Shown: positions 35,637 to 44,924, counted from the first letter of the stretch. The stretch: DNA of 64,000 bases from Microbacterium sp. C5A9 (GCF_022627955.1 NZ_JABXGD010000007.1:236068-300067), one strand, 5' to 3'. The notes: generated by a model from the sequence alone, not told the origin. Numbers and translations: made by a program.

Positions 35637-36275
35637 TCAGCGGGGCAGACGTCCCCCGACTCCGGCCTTGCGCAGCCGGTCGGCGATCAGGATGCCGAGC
35701 GCCGTGCCCCCGAGGCAGCTCGCGAGCGTGATCGCGAAGAACGTGATCTGCAGGCCGAGGCCGAACGTGCCCAGGTCGAACGACGCCCAGGCGAGGATCG
35801 GATACACGATGCCGACGATCGCGGCGCCGAGGTAGTGCATCCAGGTGCCCCAGTAGCGCCACAGCACGAACAGGAACGGGAGCTCGGTGAACGCGGCCCA
35901 CCAGACGTTGGTCGCGACGCTGCCGAACCCGTATCCCGAGAAGGGGACGATCACGAGCCCGGCCAGGAGCCCGACGAGCAGGCCAACCAGGGGTCGTCGC
36001 AGCAGGCGCAGCGCGATGACCGACGGCAGCAGCCACAGTCCGGCCAACCCCACACTGACGAACGGGAGTCCGGGGAACAGGACCGTCGAGATCCAGTTCG
36101 CGGGAGCCAGCAGGATGCCGCCGGCGACGCCGAGAGCGGCGCAGGTCAGCAGGATCGCGGTCGGGAAGCGGAAGCGTGAGCGGCCGCCGCCGATGCGCGG
36201 TCGATTCGGCGCCGCGGAGGGCGATTCCCGGGGCGCTTCTGGCCCCGCACCGTGCGTGGGATCCGCCCCGCTCAT
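35637..36275 (-). CDS. ECF transporter S component 1 (YkoE-like)
   Basis: A 212-residue integral membrane protein with a hydrophilic N-terminus of about 35 residues and about six helices. It looks like the YkoE-type substrate-binding S component of energy-coupling factor transporters. Blocks such as LGVAGGILLAPANWIS and LLRRPLVGLLVGLLAGL align with LGVATGIL-like and VLRRPFVALVTHLIAAL in the second S component at 39809, so the two are paralogues. YkoE itself is linked to thiamine precursors, but the siderophore-interacting gene and iron box point elsewhere here. Overlaps the reductase gene by 4 nt and is last in the operon. Confidence 0.8.
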   Translation of the reverse strand: MSGADPTHGAGPEAPRESPSAAPNRPRIGGGRSRFRFPTAILLTCAALGVAGGILLAPANWISTVLFPGLPFVSVGLAGLWLLPSVIALRLLRRPLVGLLVGLLAGLVIVPFSGYGFGSVATNVWWAAFTELPFLFVLWRYWGTWMHYLGAAIVGIVYPILAWASFDLGTFGLGLQITFFAITLASCLGGTALGILIADRLRKAGVGGRLPR

Positions 36276-37147
36276 GCGAGGGGCTCCGCAGCGGCGTCGC
36301 GAGCGGCCTTCGAGGCCGGGGAGGACGCACCGATCTTCCAGTACCCGCAGAAGCTCACGGAGTTCTTGTCGACGCCGCGCTCGCCGACGAGGTGCTTCCT
36401 GGCGCCGGATGCGAGTGACTGCTCGCCCGCCGCGTACGCGTGGAACGGCGCCGCGGGCAGCGCGAGCTCGCCCAGCCGGGCGAGAGCGAACGACCCGGGA
36501 GGGAACTCGTGCGGACGCACGATCCACACGACGTCGACGCCGTCGGGATGCGAGAACTCCAGAGCATCCTCGTCGGAGGGCATCTCGATGATCGCCGTGC
36601 CGGTGGCATGCGACGGCAGCGAGGCGCAGATCGAGGCGATCGCCGGCAGTGCGGTCTCGTCTCCCACGAGCACGACACGGTCGGTGCCGCGCTGCGGGTT
36701 GAACGTCAGGCCCTCGTCGATGATGAGGACGTTCTCGCCGGGTTCGCAGGTCTCGGCCCAGCGAGAGGCGGGGCCGGCCGTGCCGTCGGCGGCTGATCCG
36801 TGCAGCACGAAGTCGACATCGATCTCGGCGCCCGCGTCTGGGGTCGCGGGGCGGTACGCGCGGACGCTGTAGTTGCGCATGACAGGCCGCTCGCCGTCGG
36901 GGATGCGCAGGAACTTCAGATAGCCGAACATCCTGTTGGCCTTGGCGGGCACGCGGTCGAGGCCGGCATCCCCGCCGATCGGCAGGAAGAGTCGGAACCA
37001 CTGGTCGAAGCCCATCGGACGGAACCGCTCGATCTCGCCGCCGCCGAGCGTGACCCGCATCCAGTGCGCGGACAGGCGCTCGGTGCGCAGGACGGTGAGG
37101 TGGATGAGCTCGGAGGACTCGGGCTTGACGAGCTTGCTGTATGCCAT
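36272..37147 (-). CDS. Siderophore-interacting protein, FAD-dependent ferric reductase
   Basis: A 291-residue SIP-family reductase that removes iron from ferric siderophores in the cytosol with NAD(P)H. The FAD-binding barrel has RNYSVRAYRP (the RxYS motif). The NAD(P)H domain has VLVGDETALPAIASI and ends with the family motif AGEQSLASGARKHLVGERG and SFCGYWKIG. ATG 37147 has AAGG about 8 nt upstream. It sits between the T component and S component 1 and overlaps the latter, so it is part of the transporter operon. This is the main evidence that the ECF locus handles iron chelates. Confidence 0.92.
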   Translation of the reverse strand: MAYSKLVKPESSELIHLTVLRTERLSAHWMRVTLGGGEIERFRPMGFDQWFRLFLPIGGDAGLDRVPAKANRMFGYLKFLRIPDGERPVMRNYSVRAYRPATPDAGAEIDVDFVLHGSAADGTAGPASRWAETCEPGENVLIIDEGLTFNPQRGTDRVVLVGDETALPAIASICASLPSHATGTAIIEMPSDEDALEFSHPDGVDVVWIVRPHEFPPGSFALARLGELALPAAPFHAYAAGEQSLASGARKHLVGERGVDKNSVSFCGYWKIGASSPASKAARDAAAEPLA

Positions 37148-37158
37148 GTGGATGCCTT

Positions 37159-37977
37159 TCAGGGCAGCTGCCAGGGGAAGAAGATCACGAAGATCGCGGC
37201 GGATGCGGCGATGCAGACGACGAGGAAGACGGTGTCGCGGGTGCGGAACGGCACGAGGTGACGTTCGGTGCGCGTGGGGTGGGCGCCGAAGGCGCGCGAG
37301 TCCATCGCGAGGGCGACGCGCTCGGCATGGCGGATGGCCCCGGCGAGCAGCGGCACGATGTACCCCCATCCGCGAGCGATCCGCGCGAACGGTCCGCTGC
37401 CGCCGTGATGACCGCGCACCCGGTGCGCGGCGCGGATCACCGAGAGCTCGTGACCGAAACGCGGCACGAACCGGAAGGCGGCGAGGGCGGTGTACCCGAT
37501 CCGATAGGGCACACGCAGCTGCTGCACGCTCGCCCGCACGAGATCGGGACCGGTGGTCGTCAGGCCTCCGATGAGAGCCAGGGCGATGATCGCCCCGAGC
37601 CGCAGCGCCGTGGCGAAGCCGATCGCGAGCGCGCCCCGGTACAGGGTCCAGTCGCCGAGCTGCAGAGCCGTCCCGGTGCCGCTGACGAGGCCGGCGTCGA
37701 CCCACAGCGAGAACCCCACGCCGATCGCGAGGATGCCCACCGGCAGCGCGACGAACAGCAGAGCCGCGGTGCGCACCGTGAGCCGAGCACCCACCACGAT
37801 CGTCGCGAGCGCGATGATCAGGAACGCGGCGGGAGTGGCGAGGTCGCGCACGAAGACCAGCACCAGCATGGCCGGAGCGACGCCCGCCACCTTCGCGAGC
37901 GGGTTGAGGGCATAGAGGAACTGGCGGGGAGACGAGGCCGTCATCGCCGCATAGGGGTCGAACGTCTGCGCGGTCAT
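37159..37977 (-). CDS. ECF transporter T component (EcfT)
   Basis: A 272-residue membrane scaffold subunit. Helices begin around residue 19 (LYALNPLAKVAGVAPAMLVL); the N-terminal LNPLAK is a common EcfT mark. The two coupling-helix signatures that bind the ATPases appear as IRAAHRVRG and ALAMDSRAFG, close to the usual Ala-Arg-Gly pattern. The ATG overlaps the ATPase gene stop by four bases (ATGA). It links the double ATPase with the S components. Confidence 0.9.
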   Translation of the reverse strand: MTAQTFDPYAAMTASSPRQFLYALNPLAKVAGVAPAMLVLVFVRDLATPAAFLIIALATIVVGARLTVRTAALLFVALPVGILAIGVGFSLWVDAGLVSGTGTALQLGDWTLYRGALAIGFATALRLGAIIALALIGGLTTTGPDLVRASVQQLRVPYRIGYTALAAFRFVPRFGHELSVIRAAHRVRGHHGGSGPFARIARGWGYIVPLLAGAIRHAERVALAMDSRAFGAHPTRTERHLVPFRTRDTVFLVVCIAASAAIFVIFFPWQLP

Positions 37978-39722
37978 GCGACCGTCCGTCCCGCTGCGGC
38001 CAGCACGCGCTGCAGAGACGGCAGCCGCAGCCCCGCCTCGACGAACGGCGCCTCATCGCGGAAGAGCTCGGCGGTGCGGCCGGCGGCGTGCACCCGTCCG
38101 TCTTTCAGGATGACGACGTGCGAGGCATGCTCGGCGACCAGCTGCAGGTCGTGCGTGACGATCAGGATCGTGGTGCCCTCGTCGCGCAGATCGTGCAGCA
38201 GGGCGAGGAGCTCGGATGCGCGGGCGCGGTCCTGGCCGAACGTCGGCTCGTCGAGCGCGAGCACCCGGGGACGCGTGATCAGTGCGGTCCCGACCGACAG
38301 TCGTCTCTTCTCGCCCCCGGAGAGCAGGAACGGATGCACGTCGGCCTTGGCCTCGAGCCCGAACCGCGCGAGCATCGCCCCGACCCGCCGGTCGATCTCG
38401 GCATCCGCGGTGTGCCGCAGCCGGAGTCCGTGCGCGAGCTCGTCGAACACCGTATGTGCGATGAACTGGTGCTCGGGGTTCTGGAAGACGAAGCCGATGC
38501 GGCTCGCGAGCTCGCGCGGCGAGGCCGAGCCGGGGTCGATGCCGTCGACCGACACCTGACGCCGCGGCGGGGGGACCACGCCGGCCAGCGACTGCAGCAG
38601 GGTGGTCTTGCCCGCGCCGTTCGTGCCGACGATCGCGGTGAGGGTGCCCGGCTCGACGTCGAGGTCGATGCCGTGCAGGATCTCGGCGCGGCGACGACGC
38701 ACGGTCAGGCCACGGGCGCGGACGACCGGCGCGATGCCGGTCTCGTCGCCGGACGGCGGCCGGTCACGCGGCCGGTCGGTCGGCAGACCGGATTCCGCGG
38801 TGTCGGACGCGAGAGCGGGCTTCGCGCCTGCCGCCGCATCGCGGACCTGGAGTCGGGCGGATGCCGGCGCGGATGCCAGGGCGGCCGCGAGCTCGTCCGG
38901 GGTGAGGGGCAGCTCGTCGAACGGCGTCCCGGCATCCCGCATCCGCAGCGCTGCGAGGGAGGCGGCGGGCAGCCAGACCCCCATCGCGAGGAGTTCGTCG
39001 ACATGGGTGCGGATGATCTCGGCCGGCGGCCCGTCGAATGCCACCCGCCCGGCACGATCGAGCACGACCGTGCGGGTCACGAATCCCATGGCCGCGTCGA
39101 GGTTGTGCTCGACGAGCAGGATCGCGCGGTCGCCGGTCGCGATCACGTCGCGCAGGGCCGCGTACACGTCGTCGATGCCCTGAGGGTCGAGGTTCGCCGT
39201 GGGTTCGTCGAGCACGACCAGAGGAGATCCCATCGCGAGCGCACAGGCGATCGCAAGACGCTGGCGCCCCCCGCCCGAGAGCCGGTCGGGGTTCTCCTCG
39301 CGTCGATCCCACAACCCCACGCGGCGCACGGCGTCTTCGGTGCGCCGATGGACCTCGTCGAGCGGCAGCAGCAGGTTCTCGGGGCCGAAGGCGACCTCGT
39401 CGTAGACCGTGCCGGTGACGATCTGGGCATCCGGATCCTGGAACACCATCGCGACCCGCGTGCTCAGCTCGGCGGTGGCGGCCTGAGCGGTGTCGATGCC
39501 GCCGGCCTCGACGGCACCCGTCATCGTCGCCGGGACCGCGTGCGGGATGAGCCCGTTGAGCGCGAGGGTCAGCGTCGACTTGCCCGAGCCCGAGGGGCCG
39601 AGCAGCAGCACGACCTCGCCGGCGGCGATGTCGAACGTGACGTCTTCGGGCGAGGGGTGCACGGCATCGACGTGCGTGATCGAGAGGTCACGCACGCGGA
39701 GGAGAGGCGCAGATGAGCGCAC
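37974..39722 (-). CDS. ECF transporter double ATPase (fused EcfA-EcfA')
   Basis: A 582-residue protein holding two ABC ATPase domains, so both ATPases of the module are in one chain. Domain 1 has GPSGSGKST, the Q-helix FQDPDAQIVTGT, signature LSGGGRQRLA and VLDEPTANLDP. Domain 2, after a linker of about 80 residues, has GTNGAGKTT, FQNPEHQFIAHT, LSGGEKRRLS and ALDEPTFGQD. The Q-helix residues are typical of ECF ATPases. GTG 39722 follows GGGG at 8 nt. The iron box is 39-57 nt upstream, making this the first gene of the ATPase-T-SIP-S1 operon. Confidence 0.92.
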   Translation of the reverse strand: MRSSAPLLRVRDLSITHVDAVHPSPEDVTFDIAAGEVVLLLGPSGSGKSTLTLALNGLIPHAVPATMTGAVEAGGIDTAQAATAELSTRVAMVFQDPDAQIVTGTVYDEVAFGPENLLLPLDEVHRRTEDAVRRVGLWDRREENPDRLSGGGRQRLAIACALAMGSPLVVLDEPTANLDPQGIDDVYAALRDVIATGDRAILLVEHNLDAAMGFVTRTVVLDRAGRVAFDGPPAEIIRTHVDELLAMGVWLPAASLAALRMRDAGTPFDELPLTPDELAAALASAPASARLQVRDAAAGAKPALASDTAESGLPTDRPRDRPPSGDETGIAPVVRARGLTVRRRRAEILHGIDLDVEPGTLTAIVGTNGAGKTTLLQSLAGVVPPPRRQVSVDGIDPGSASPRELASRIGFVFQNPEHQFIAHTVFDELAHGLRLRHTADAEIDRRVGAMLARFGLEAKADVHPFLLSGGEKRRLSVGTALITRPRVLALDEPTFGQDRARASELLALLHDLRDEGTTILIVTHDLQLVAEHASHVVILKDGRVHAAGRTAELFRDEAPFVEAGLRLPSLQRVLAAAGRTVA

Positions 39723-39760
39723 GGCATAACCCCGGTTCTGCGGATCGGTACCGTTCTAAC

Positions 39761-39779
39761 TTAGCTGAGCCTTACCTGA
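39761..39779 (-). promoter_or_regulatory. DtxR/IdeR-like iron box
   Basis: TTAGCTGAGCCTTACCTGA matches the 19-bp iron-box palindrome (TTAGGTTAGGCTAACCTAA) at 14 positions, 16 if the usual S and W degeneracies are allowed. It lies in the 86-nt gap between S component 2 and the ATPase gene, in front of the ATPase start on the minus strand. It predicts repression by Fe(II)-DtxR/IdeR when iron is plentiful. Confidence 0.7.
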
Positions 39780-39808
39780 ATCGCCACGAGTCGTGGCGGG
39801 CACGGACC

Positions 39809-40351
39809 TCAGCGCCGAGCGACGCCGGCCCGGCTCAGGGCCGCCCCGATCGCGAGCCCCGCGGCCGTCCAGGCGATCGGTCCGAGCACCGAGATCACGA
39901 GGTAGGCGATCTGCGCCCACAGGGGGAAAGTCGCGAGGTCGACTGCGAAGAAGACCACGACCGCCACGATCACGCCGATCACGGCCGCCGAGACGAAGAA
40001 GCGCCACGCGCCCCACGACCGGTAGCGGGTGAGGGCGGCGATGCCCTCCTGGATGGCGCCGAACAGCAGCGCGGTGCCGATGAAGCGCAGCGCCCAGGCC
40101 GGGTTGAACGCACTCGAGATGAGGGCGGCGATCAGATGCGTGACCAGGGCCACGAACGGTCGGCGCAGCACCTCCTGCGCGATGATCCCCGGCAGCACGT
40201 GCGAACCGAGGACGAGTCCGTAGAGGTAGGGGGTCAGCACGATCACGCCCGGCGTGATGAGGCCGGCGATCCCTCCGAGGATGCCTGTCGCGACGCCGAT
40301 CGCGGCGCAGATCAGCAGCACGCGGGTCGTCAGCACGGGGGAGGGGGCCAC
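39809..40351 (-). CDS. ECF transporter S component 2
   Basis: A 180-residue membrane protein with about five helices, paralogous to S component 1 (shared blocks ITPGVIVLTPYLYG, VLRRPFVALVTHLIAAL, and the C-terminal LAIGAALSRAG). It starts at GTG 40351 with TAGGCT 6 nt upstream, so it has its own leaderless promoter, while the iron box lies after it. Two S components would let one energising module serve two ligands, or form a two-part receptor. The ligand is unknown. Confidence 0.78.
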   Translation of the reverse strand: MAPSPVLTTRVLLICAAIGVATGILGGIAGLITPGVIVLTPYLYGLVLGSHVLPGIIAQEVLRRPFVALVTHLIAALISSAFNPAWALRFIGTALLFGAIQEGIAALTRYRSWGAWRFFVSAAVIGVIVAVVVFFAVDLATFPLWAQIAYLVISVLGPIAWTAAGLAIGAALSRAGVARR

Positions 40352-40495
40352 ACTCTCAGCCTACTGTCGACCAATGGCGACTCGGCTGGTCGATCGTCCA
40401 GTAATAACCCCGAGGCCTGGAACCCGACGCGAACCCGGCTTAGCGTGAGCGGCGGTGCGGCAACGCGGTCGCACCCGGATCATCGGGAGAAGCGC

Positions 40496-43400
40496 ATGGG
40501 TCGAACACCCCTCCGGATGGCAGCGGCCGCCACCCTGGCCACGCTGTTCATCGCATCGACGGCAACCGCAGGCTACGCAGGAACGGAGGAGGTGAATCAC
40601 CCCAGTCCGGTCGAGGGAACGCCCGGGCACTACATCGTCGTGATGAAGTCCGACCCGCTCGCGAGCTACACCGGCGACGTGGACGGACTCGAGGCGACCA
40701 CGCCCGCCGAGGGCGAACAGCTCGAGACGCAGTCGCAGGATTCGCAGCGGTACGTCGAGCACCTCGAGGCGCAGCAGCAGACCCTCGCGCAGGAGGTCGG
40801 CGTGACCCCCGACACCACGTACCAGGTGGTCCTCAACGGCTTCAGCGCCGATCTCTCGGGCGAGCAGGTCGACAAGCTCCGCGCCTCGAAGGACGTCTAC
40901 GGCGTGTATCCCGACTTCATCCGGCACCCGGATGCGCAGACCTCCACCGATTTCCTCGGGCTCGGTGACGACCGGAAGGGGCGCGGCGGACTCTGGCAGC
41001 AGACCGGCGGCGTCGACAAGGCCGGAGAGGGCGTCGTGGTCGGCGTGATCGACACCGGCATCGCCCCGGAGCACCCCTCGTTCGAGGGCAAGAAGCTCAA
41101 GAAGCAGAAGAAGGACGACAAGCGGCACAAGGGGTCTCAGCCCTACACCGACGGCACCCACGTCTACTTCGACAAGTCCGACGGCGGCCGGTTCCAGGCG
41201 GCGATGGTCGAGGGTCAGGACTGGGACAAGAGCGACTACTCGTCGAAGCTCATCGGCGCGCAGTACTTCCACGCGGGCGCCGAGGCCGCCGGCTTCGACT
41301 TCCAGTACGACTACCTCTCGCCGCGGGACGGCGACGGGCACGGCTCGCACACGGCGAGCACCGCGGCCGGTGACTTCGGCGTGAAGGCGTCGATCGAGGG
41401 CGTCGACTTCGGCCGGATCTCGGGCGTCGCCCCCGGTGCGAAGATCTCGGCGTACAAGGCCTGCTATGTCGGCCCCGACGAGTCCGTCACCACCGACGAC
41501 ATCTGCGCCGGCAGCGACCTGATCGCCGCGATCGACCAGGCCGTCGCCGACGGCGTCGACGTGATCAACTACTCGATCGGCGGTGGTGCGGCATCCACCG
41601 TCCTCGCCCCCGAGGACATCGCGTTCTTCAACGCGGCGGCGGCGGGCGTGTTCGTGGCGACCAGCGCCGGCAACGACGGCCCCGATCCCGTCACCGCCGA
41701 TCACGCGTCGCCCTGGTACACCACGGTCGCGGCATCGACGGTCCCGACCTGGGAGGGCACCGTGCAGTTCGACGGCTTCGCCCAGGCCGGCGCGTCGGTG
41801 AGCGTGCCGTTCGGCACGACCGTCACGGGTCCCTCCGTGTACGCGGGCGACGTGCCGGCGGCCGGTCAGACCGCCGCCGATGCTGCGCTCTGCCTCCCCG
41901 GCACGCTCGATCCGGCGAGGGTCGCGGGCCACATCGTGGTCTGCGACCGCGGCGGCAACGCCCGCGCCGAGAAGTCGCAGGTCGTGAAGGATGCCGGCGG
42001 CATGGGCGTCGTGCTCGTGAACGTGCCCGGTGGCGCCGACTCGCTCGACAACGATTTCCACGCGGTGCCCACCGTGCACCTCGCCTCGGCGTACCGCGCG
42101 GCCGTGCTGGCCTACGTGCAGGGCGGCACCGACCGACCGATCACCCTCGTCGGCGAGAACACCACCGGTGTCGTGACCCCGGTGCCGCAGATCGCCGGCT
42201 TCTCCAGCCGCGGACCGATGCTCGCCGACGGCAGCGACGTCATGAAGCCGGACATCGCCGCTCCCGGCGTTGCGATCCTCGCGGCGACGCAGAACGCCCC
42301 GGGCGAGGAGCCGACCTTCGGCATCCTCTCGGGCACGTCGATGTCGTCGCCGCACATCGCGGGTCTCGCCGCGCTCTACCTCGGTGAGCGTCCGAACGCC
42401 AAGCCCGCGGAGATCAAGTCCGCGATGATGACCACCGCGTACGACACCGTGAACCCCGACGGGTCGAAGAACACCGACCCGTTCCAGCAGGGTGCGGGGC
42501 AGGTCGATCCGAAGCGCCTGTTCACCCCCGGGCTGCTCTACCTGAACGACGTGCCCGACTGGGCGGCGTTCCTCGAGGGCAAGGGGCTGGCGGAGTTCGA
42601 CGGGGTCGAGCCGATCGACGGCAGCGATCTCAACATCGCCTCGTTCTCGATCGGGTCGCTCGCGAGCGCGCAGACCGTCACCCGCACCGTGACCGCCACC
42701 GAGAAGGGCACGTTCACGGCATCCGCCGACCTGCCAGGGGTCGACGTGACGGTCGAGCCGTCGACGCTGAAGTTCGACAGGCCCGGTCAGACGGCGACCT
42801 ACACGGTCACCTTCGACAACCAGAGCGCACCGGTCGAGCAGTGGGCGACCGGATCGCTGACATGGACGAGCAAGAAGAACACGGTGCGGTCGCCGATCGC
42901 GGTGTTCCCGGTCACGGCGGATGCTCCGGCAGAGGCCTCGGGCACGGGTGTCGACGGCGCGACGACGGTCGAGATCACGCCGGGGGTCGACGGGGACCTG
43001 GCGCTCCGAGTGTCGGGGCTGACGCCGTTCGCGCTGCTCGAGGACCCCGACGGTCGTGTCGCGGAGCACTCGGGCGACGAGGCGTCGGGCGACGAGAACA
43101 AGGACGTGTCGTGGATCGTGGACGTGCCGGAGGGCACCACGCTCGCGCGCTTCGACCTCGACTCGTCGGATGACACCGGAAGCGACCTCGACCTCACGGT
43201 CTACCGGGTCGTGAGCCCCGACGACCCGCGCTACTACGAGCGCTGGCAGTCGGCGACGGGTTCGGCCGACGAGCAGGTCACGCTCCCGGCGCCCACGGCC
43301 GGCACCTATCTGGTGGTCGCGAACGTCTACTCGACCTCGGCGCCGATGACGTGGGACATGACCTACGCCGCCGTGCAGCCCGAGGGCGAGGGTGCGCTCG

Positions 43401-43552
43401 CCGCCGACCCGAACCCGCTGCCCGCCGTGCGCGGCGAGGCGACGAGCTACGAGCTCAGCTGGACCGGTCTCACCCCCGGCACCCGCTACCTCGGGCTCGT
43501 GCAGTACGGCGAGTCCGACGTGCGCACGATCGTCACGGTCGACGCTCCGTAA
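40496..43552 (+). CDS. Secreted subtilisin-like serine protease (S8)
   Basis: A 1018-residue exported protease. It has a signal peptide of about 28 residues, an I9-type propeptide (HYIVVMKSDP to VYGVYPD, 45-140), then the S8 domain with Asp186 (VIDTG), His282 (GDGHGSHT), the oxyanion Asn393 (SAGNDG) and Ser615 (GTSMSSPH). A PA domain is inserted between the His and Ser (about 440-550). After about 690 come fibronectin-like and pre-peptidase beta domains. There is no sortase motif or membrane anchor, so it is released. The ATG at 40496 follows GGGAGAAG. It is monocistronic, ending at palindrome copy B. Confidence 0.93.
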   Translation: MGRTPLRMAAAATLATLFIASTATAGYAGTEEVNHPSPVEGTPGHYIVVMKSDPLASYTGDVDGLEATTPAEGEQLETQSQDSQRYVEHLEAQQQTLAQEVGVTPDTTYQVVLNGFSADLSGEQVDKLRASKDVYGVYPDFIRHPDAQTSTDFLGLGDDRKGRGGLWQQTGGVDKAGEGVVVGVIDTGIAPEHPSFEGKKLKKQKKDDKRHKGSQPYTDGTHVYFDKSDGGRFQAAMVEGQDWDKSDYSSKLIGAQYFHAGAEAAGFDFQYDYLSPRDGDGHGSHTASTAAGDFGVKASIEGVDFGRISGVAPGAKISAYKACYVGPDESVTTDDICAGSDLIAAIDQAVADGVDVINYSIGGGAASTVLAPEDIAFFNAAAAGVFVATSAGNDGPDPVTADHASPWYTTVAASTVPTWEGTVQFDGFAQAGASVSVPFGTTVTGPSVYAGDVPAAGQTAADAALCLPGTLDPARVAGHIVVCDRGGNARAEKSQVVKDAGGMGVVLVNVPGGADSLDNDFHAVPTVHLASAYRAAVLAYVQGGTDRPITLVGENTTGVVTPVPQIAGFSSRGPMLADGSDVMKPDIAAPGVAILAATQNAPGEEPTFGILSGTSMSSPHIAGLAALYLGERPNAKPAEIKSAMMTTAYDTVNPDGSKNTDPFQQGAGQVDPKRLFTPGLLYLNDVPDWAAFLEGKGLAEFDGVEPIDGSDLNIASFSIGSLASAQTVTRTVTATEKGTFTASADLPGVDVTVEPSTLKFDRPGQTATYTVTFDNQSAPVEQWATGSLTWTSKKNTVRSPIAVFPVTADAPAEASGTGVDGATTVEITPGVDGDLALRVSGLTPFALLEDPDGRVAEHSGDEASGDENKDVSWIVDVPEGTTLARFDLDSSDDTGSDLDLTVYRVVSPDDPRYYERWQSATGSADEQVTLPAPTAGTYLVVANVYSTSAPMTWDMTYAAVQPEGEGALAADPNPLPAVRGEATSYELSWTGLTPGTRYLGLVQYGESDVRTIVTVDAP

Positions 43553-43570
43553 CGATCAGTGCGCCGCTCA

Positions 43571-43675
43571 GGTCGTCGAGCGAGCAGCGGAGCAGCGAGA
43601 CGACACGCGGTGGGTCAGCAGGACAGGCCCGCCGCGTGTCGTCTCGGTCGACTCCGTCGCCCTCGCTCGACGACC
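43571..43675. repeat. Long dispersed palindrome, copy B
   Basis: Outer arms GGTCGTCGAGCGAG (43571-43584) and CTCGCTCGACGACC (43662-43675) and inner arms CGAGACGACACGCGG (43596-43610) and CCGCGTGTCGTCTCG (43632-43646) are exact reverse complements. It is the same family as 14066-14164 and again lies between convergent genes (protease and pirin). Confidence 0.85.
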
Positions 43676-43689
43676 GGGGGAAGGCCGGG

Positions 43690-44610
43690 TCAGATCTTCC
43701 TGCCGCGCGGCATCAGACGCACGTCGGGCAGCGGCGGCGCGGGGATGCGCACATCGTGGCCGTCGACGACACCGAAGCGGTCGGATGCGGCCTCCCACTC
43801 GGTGCGGGCGTCCACGATCTCCTCGTGGGTGCGGCCGGCGAAGTTCCACCACATGACGATCTCGTCCTCGAACGGCTCTCCGCCGACGAGGAAGAGCAGG
43901 GCTCCCTGAGAACTCGTCACCTCGACGGCATCCCGCGAATCGCCGAGGTAGAGCATGTCGTTCTGTGCTGGCGCATGGGTCGACACGGTCGCGTCACCCT
44001 CGACGAGCATGATCGCGTGCTCCCACTCGGCGCGCAGCGGCAGGCGCACGCGCGTTCCCGCGGGGACGACGATCTCCGCGCCGACGATCGGTGTGTGCAC
44101 GGTCGCCGGCGACACGGTGCCGGCGAACTCTCCGAGCACGACGGTGGCCGTGGCATCCGCCCCCTCGTCGGCCGTCAGCGACACGTGGGGGAGGTCGGTG
44201 TGGCGCTCGAACCCTCCGGGCCCCTGGCGTGCGCCGTCGGGCAGCACCACCCAGAACTGCAGGGCGTCGAGGGGGATCGGGTCCTCGCCGATCGAGTACT
44301 CCGAGTGCGAGATGCCGTTGCCGGCCGTCATCAGGTTCAGCTGACCGCGGCGCAGGTCGGCGTCGCTGCCGAGCGAGTCGCGATGGCGGATCTCGCCGAC
44401 AAGTGGCCAGGTGACCGTCTGCAGACCGATGTGCGGGTGCGGCTCGACGCGCATCCGTGTGTCCGCCGGGCCGAAGCGGTCGAGGAAGCACCAGGCGCCG
44501 ATCGTCGGCAGGTTGCGATGCGGCAGCACGCGGAGGACGTTCATGCCGCGCACGCCGCCGAGGGGAACCTCGCGCGGCTCGAGCACGATGCGGCGTTCGC
44601 CGATCATCAT
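43690..44610 (-). CDS. Pirin family protein
   Basis: A 306-residue bicupin pirin. The N-terminal cupin has the metal-binding pattern EPHPHIGLQTVTW, with the second His and the Glu further on in GNGISHSEYS. The C-terminal part ends MWWNFAGRTHEEIVDAR, a typical pirin block. Bacterial pirins may act as quercetinases or as regulators of metabolism; the role here is open. The ATG overlaps the stop of the upstream GNAT gene by four bases, so the two are coupled. Confidence 0.92.
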   Translation of the reverse strand: MMIGERRIVLEPREVPLGGVRGMNVLRVLPHRNLPTIGAWCFLDRFGPADTRMRVEPHPHIGLQTVTWPLVGEIRHRDSLGSDADLRRGQLNLMTAGNGISHSEYSIGEDPIPLDALQFWVVLPDGARQGPGGFERHTDLPHVSLTADEGADATATVVLGEFAGTVSPATVHTPIVGAEIVVPAGTRVRLPLRAEWEHAIMLVEGDATVSTHAPAQNDMLYLGDSRDAVEVTSSQGALLFLVGGEPFEDEIVMWWNFAGRTHEEIVDARTEWEAASDRFGVVDGHDVRIPAPPLPDVRLMPRGRKI

Positions 44611-44924
44611 GCCTCCGTCGGCGCGTCGCCCGGGCGCTTCGGCCACCGGATCTCGGCACCGGGGATCTCGTGGGTCGTGAGGTACTTCGCGATGTACGGG
44701 CACAGCGGCACGATCGCGTCGCCGGATGCCGAGGCGTCCGTCAGCGCGCGCTCGGCGAGGATGCCGGCCAGGCCCTGCCCCTGGAACGCGGGGTCGAGCT
44801 CGGTGTGGATGAAGCGGATCGCCCCGGGGCGCAGCTGGAACTCGGCATAGCCGGCGAGCGTGCCGTCGGTGCGGATCTCGTAGCGGGACTCGTCGTCGTT
44901 GCGGGTGACGGTGATATCGGTCAT
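44607..44924 (-). CDS. Small GNAT-like N-acetyltransferase (YjdJ type)
   Basis: A 105-residue one-domain acetyltransferase of the short GCN5-related type 2 group. The strand YEIRTDGTLAGYAEFQLR is followed by IRFIHTELDPAFQGQGLA, in which FQGQGLA is the acetyl-CoA loop. The conserved CPYIAKYLTTHE near the end includes the group's cysteine. AAGGAG lies upstream of the ATG. It is the first gene of the two-gene operon with pirin. Confidence 0.88.
   Translation of the reverse strand: MTDITVTRNDDESRYEIRTDGTLAGYAEFQLRPGAIRFIHTELDPAFQGQGLAGILAERALTDASASGDAIVPLCPYIAKYLTTHEIPGAEIRWPKRPGDAPTEA

Noticed and set aside
40352..40495. TPP or other riboswitch before the YkoE-like S component
   Set aside because: No THI-box core is seen, and S component 2 appears to be leaderless.
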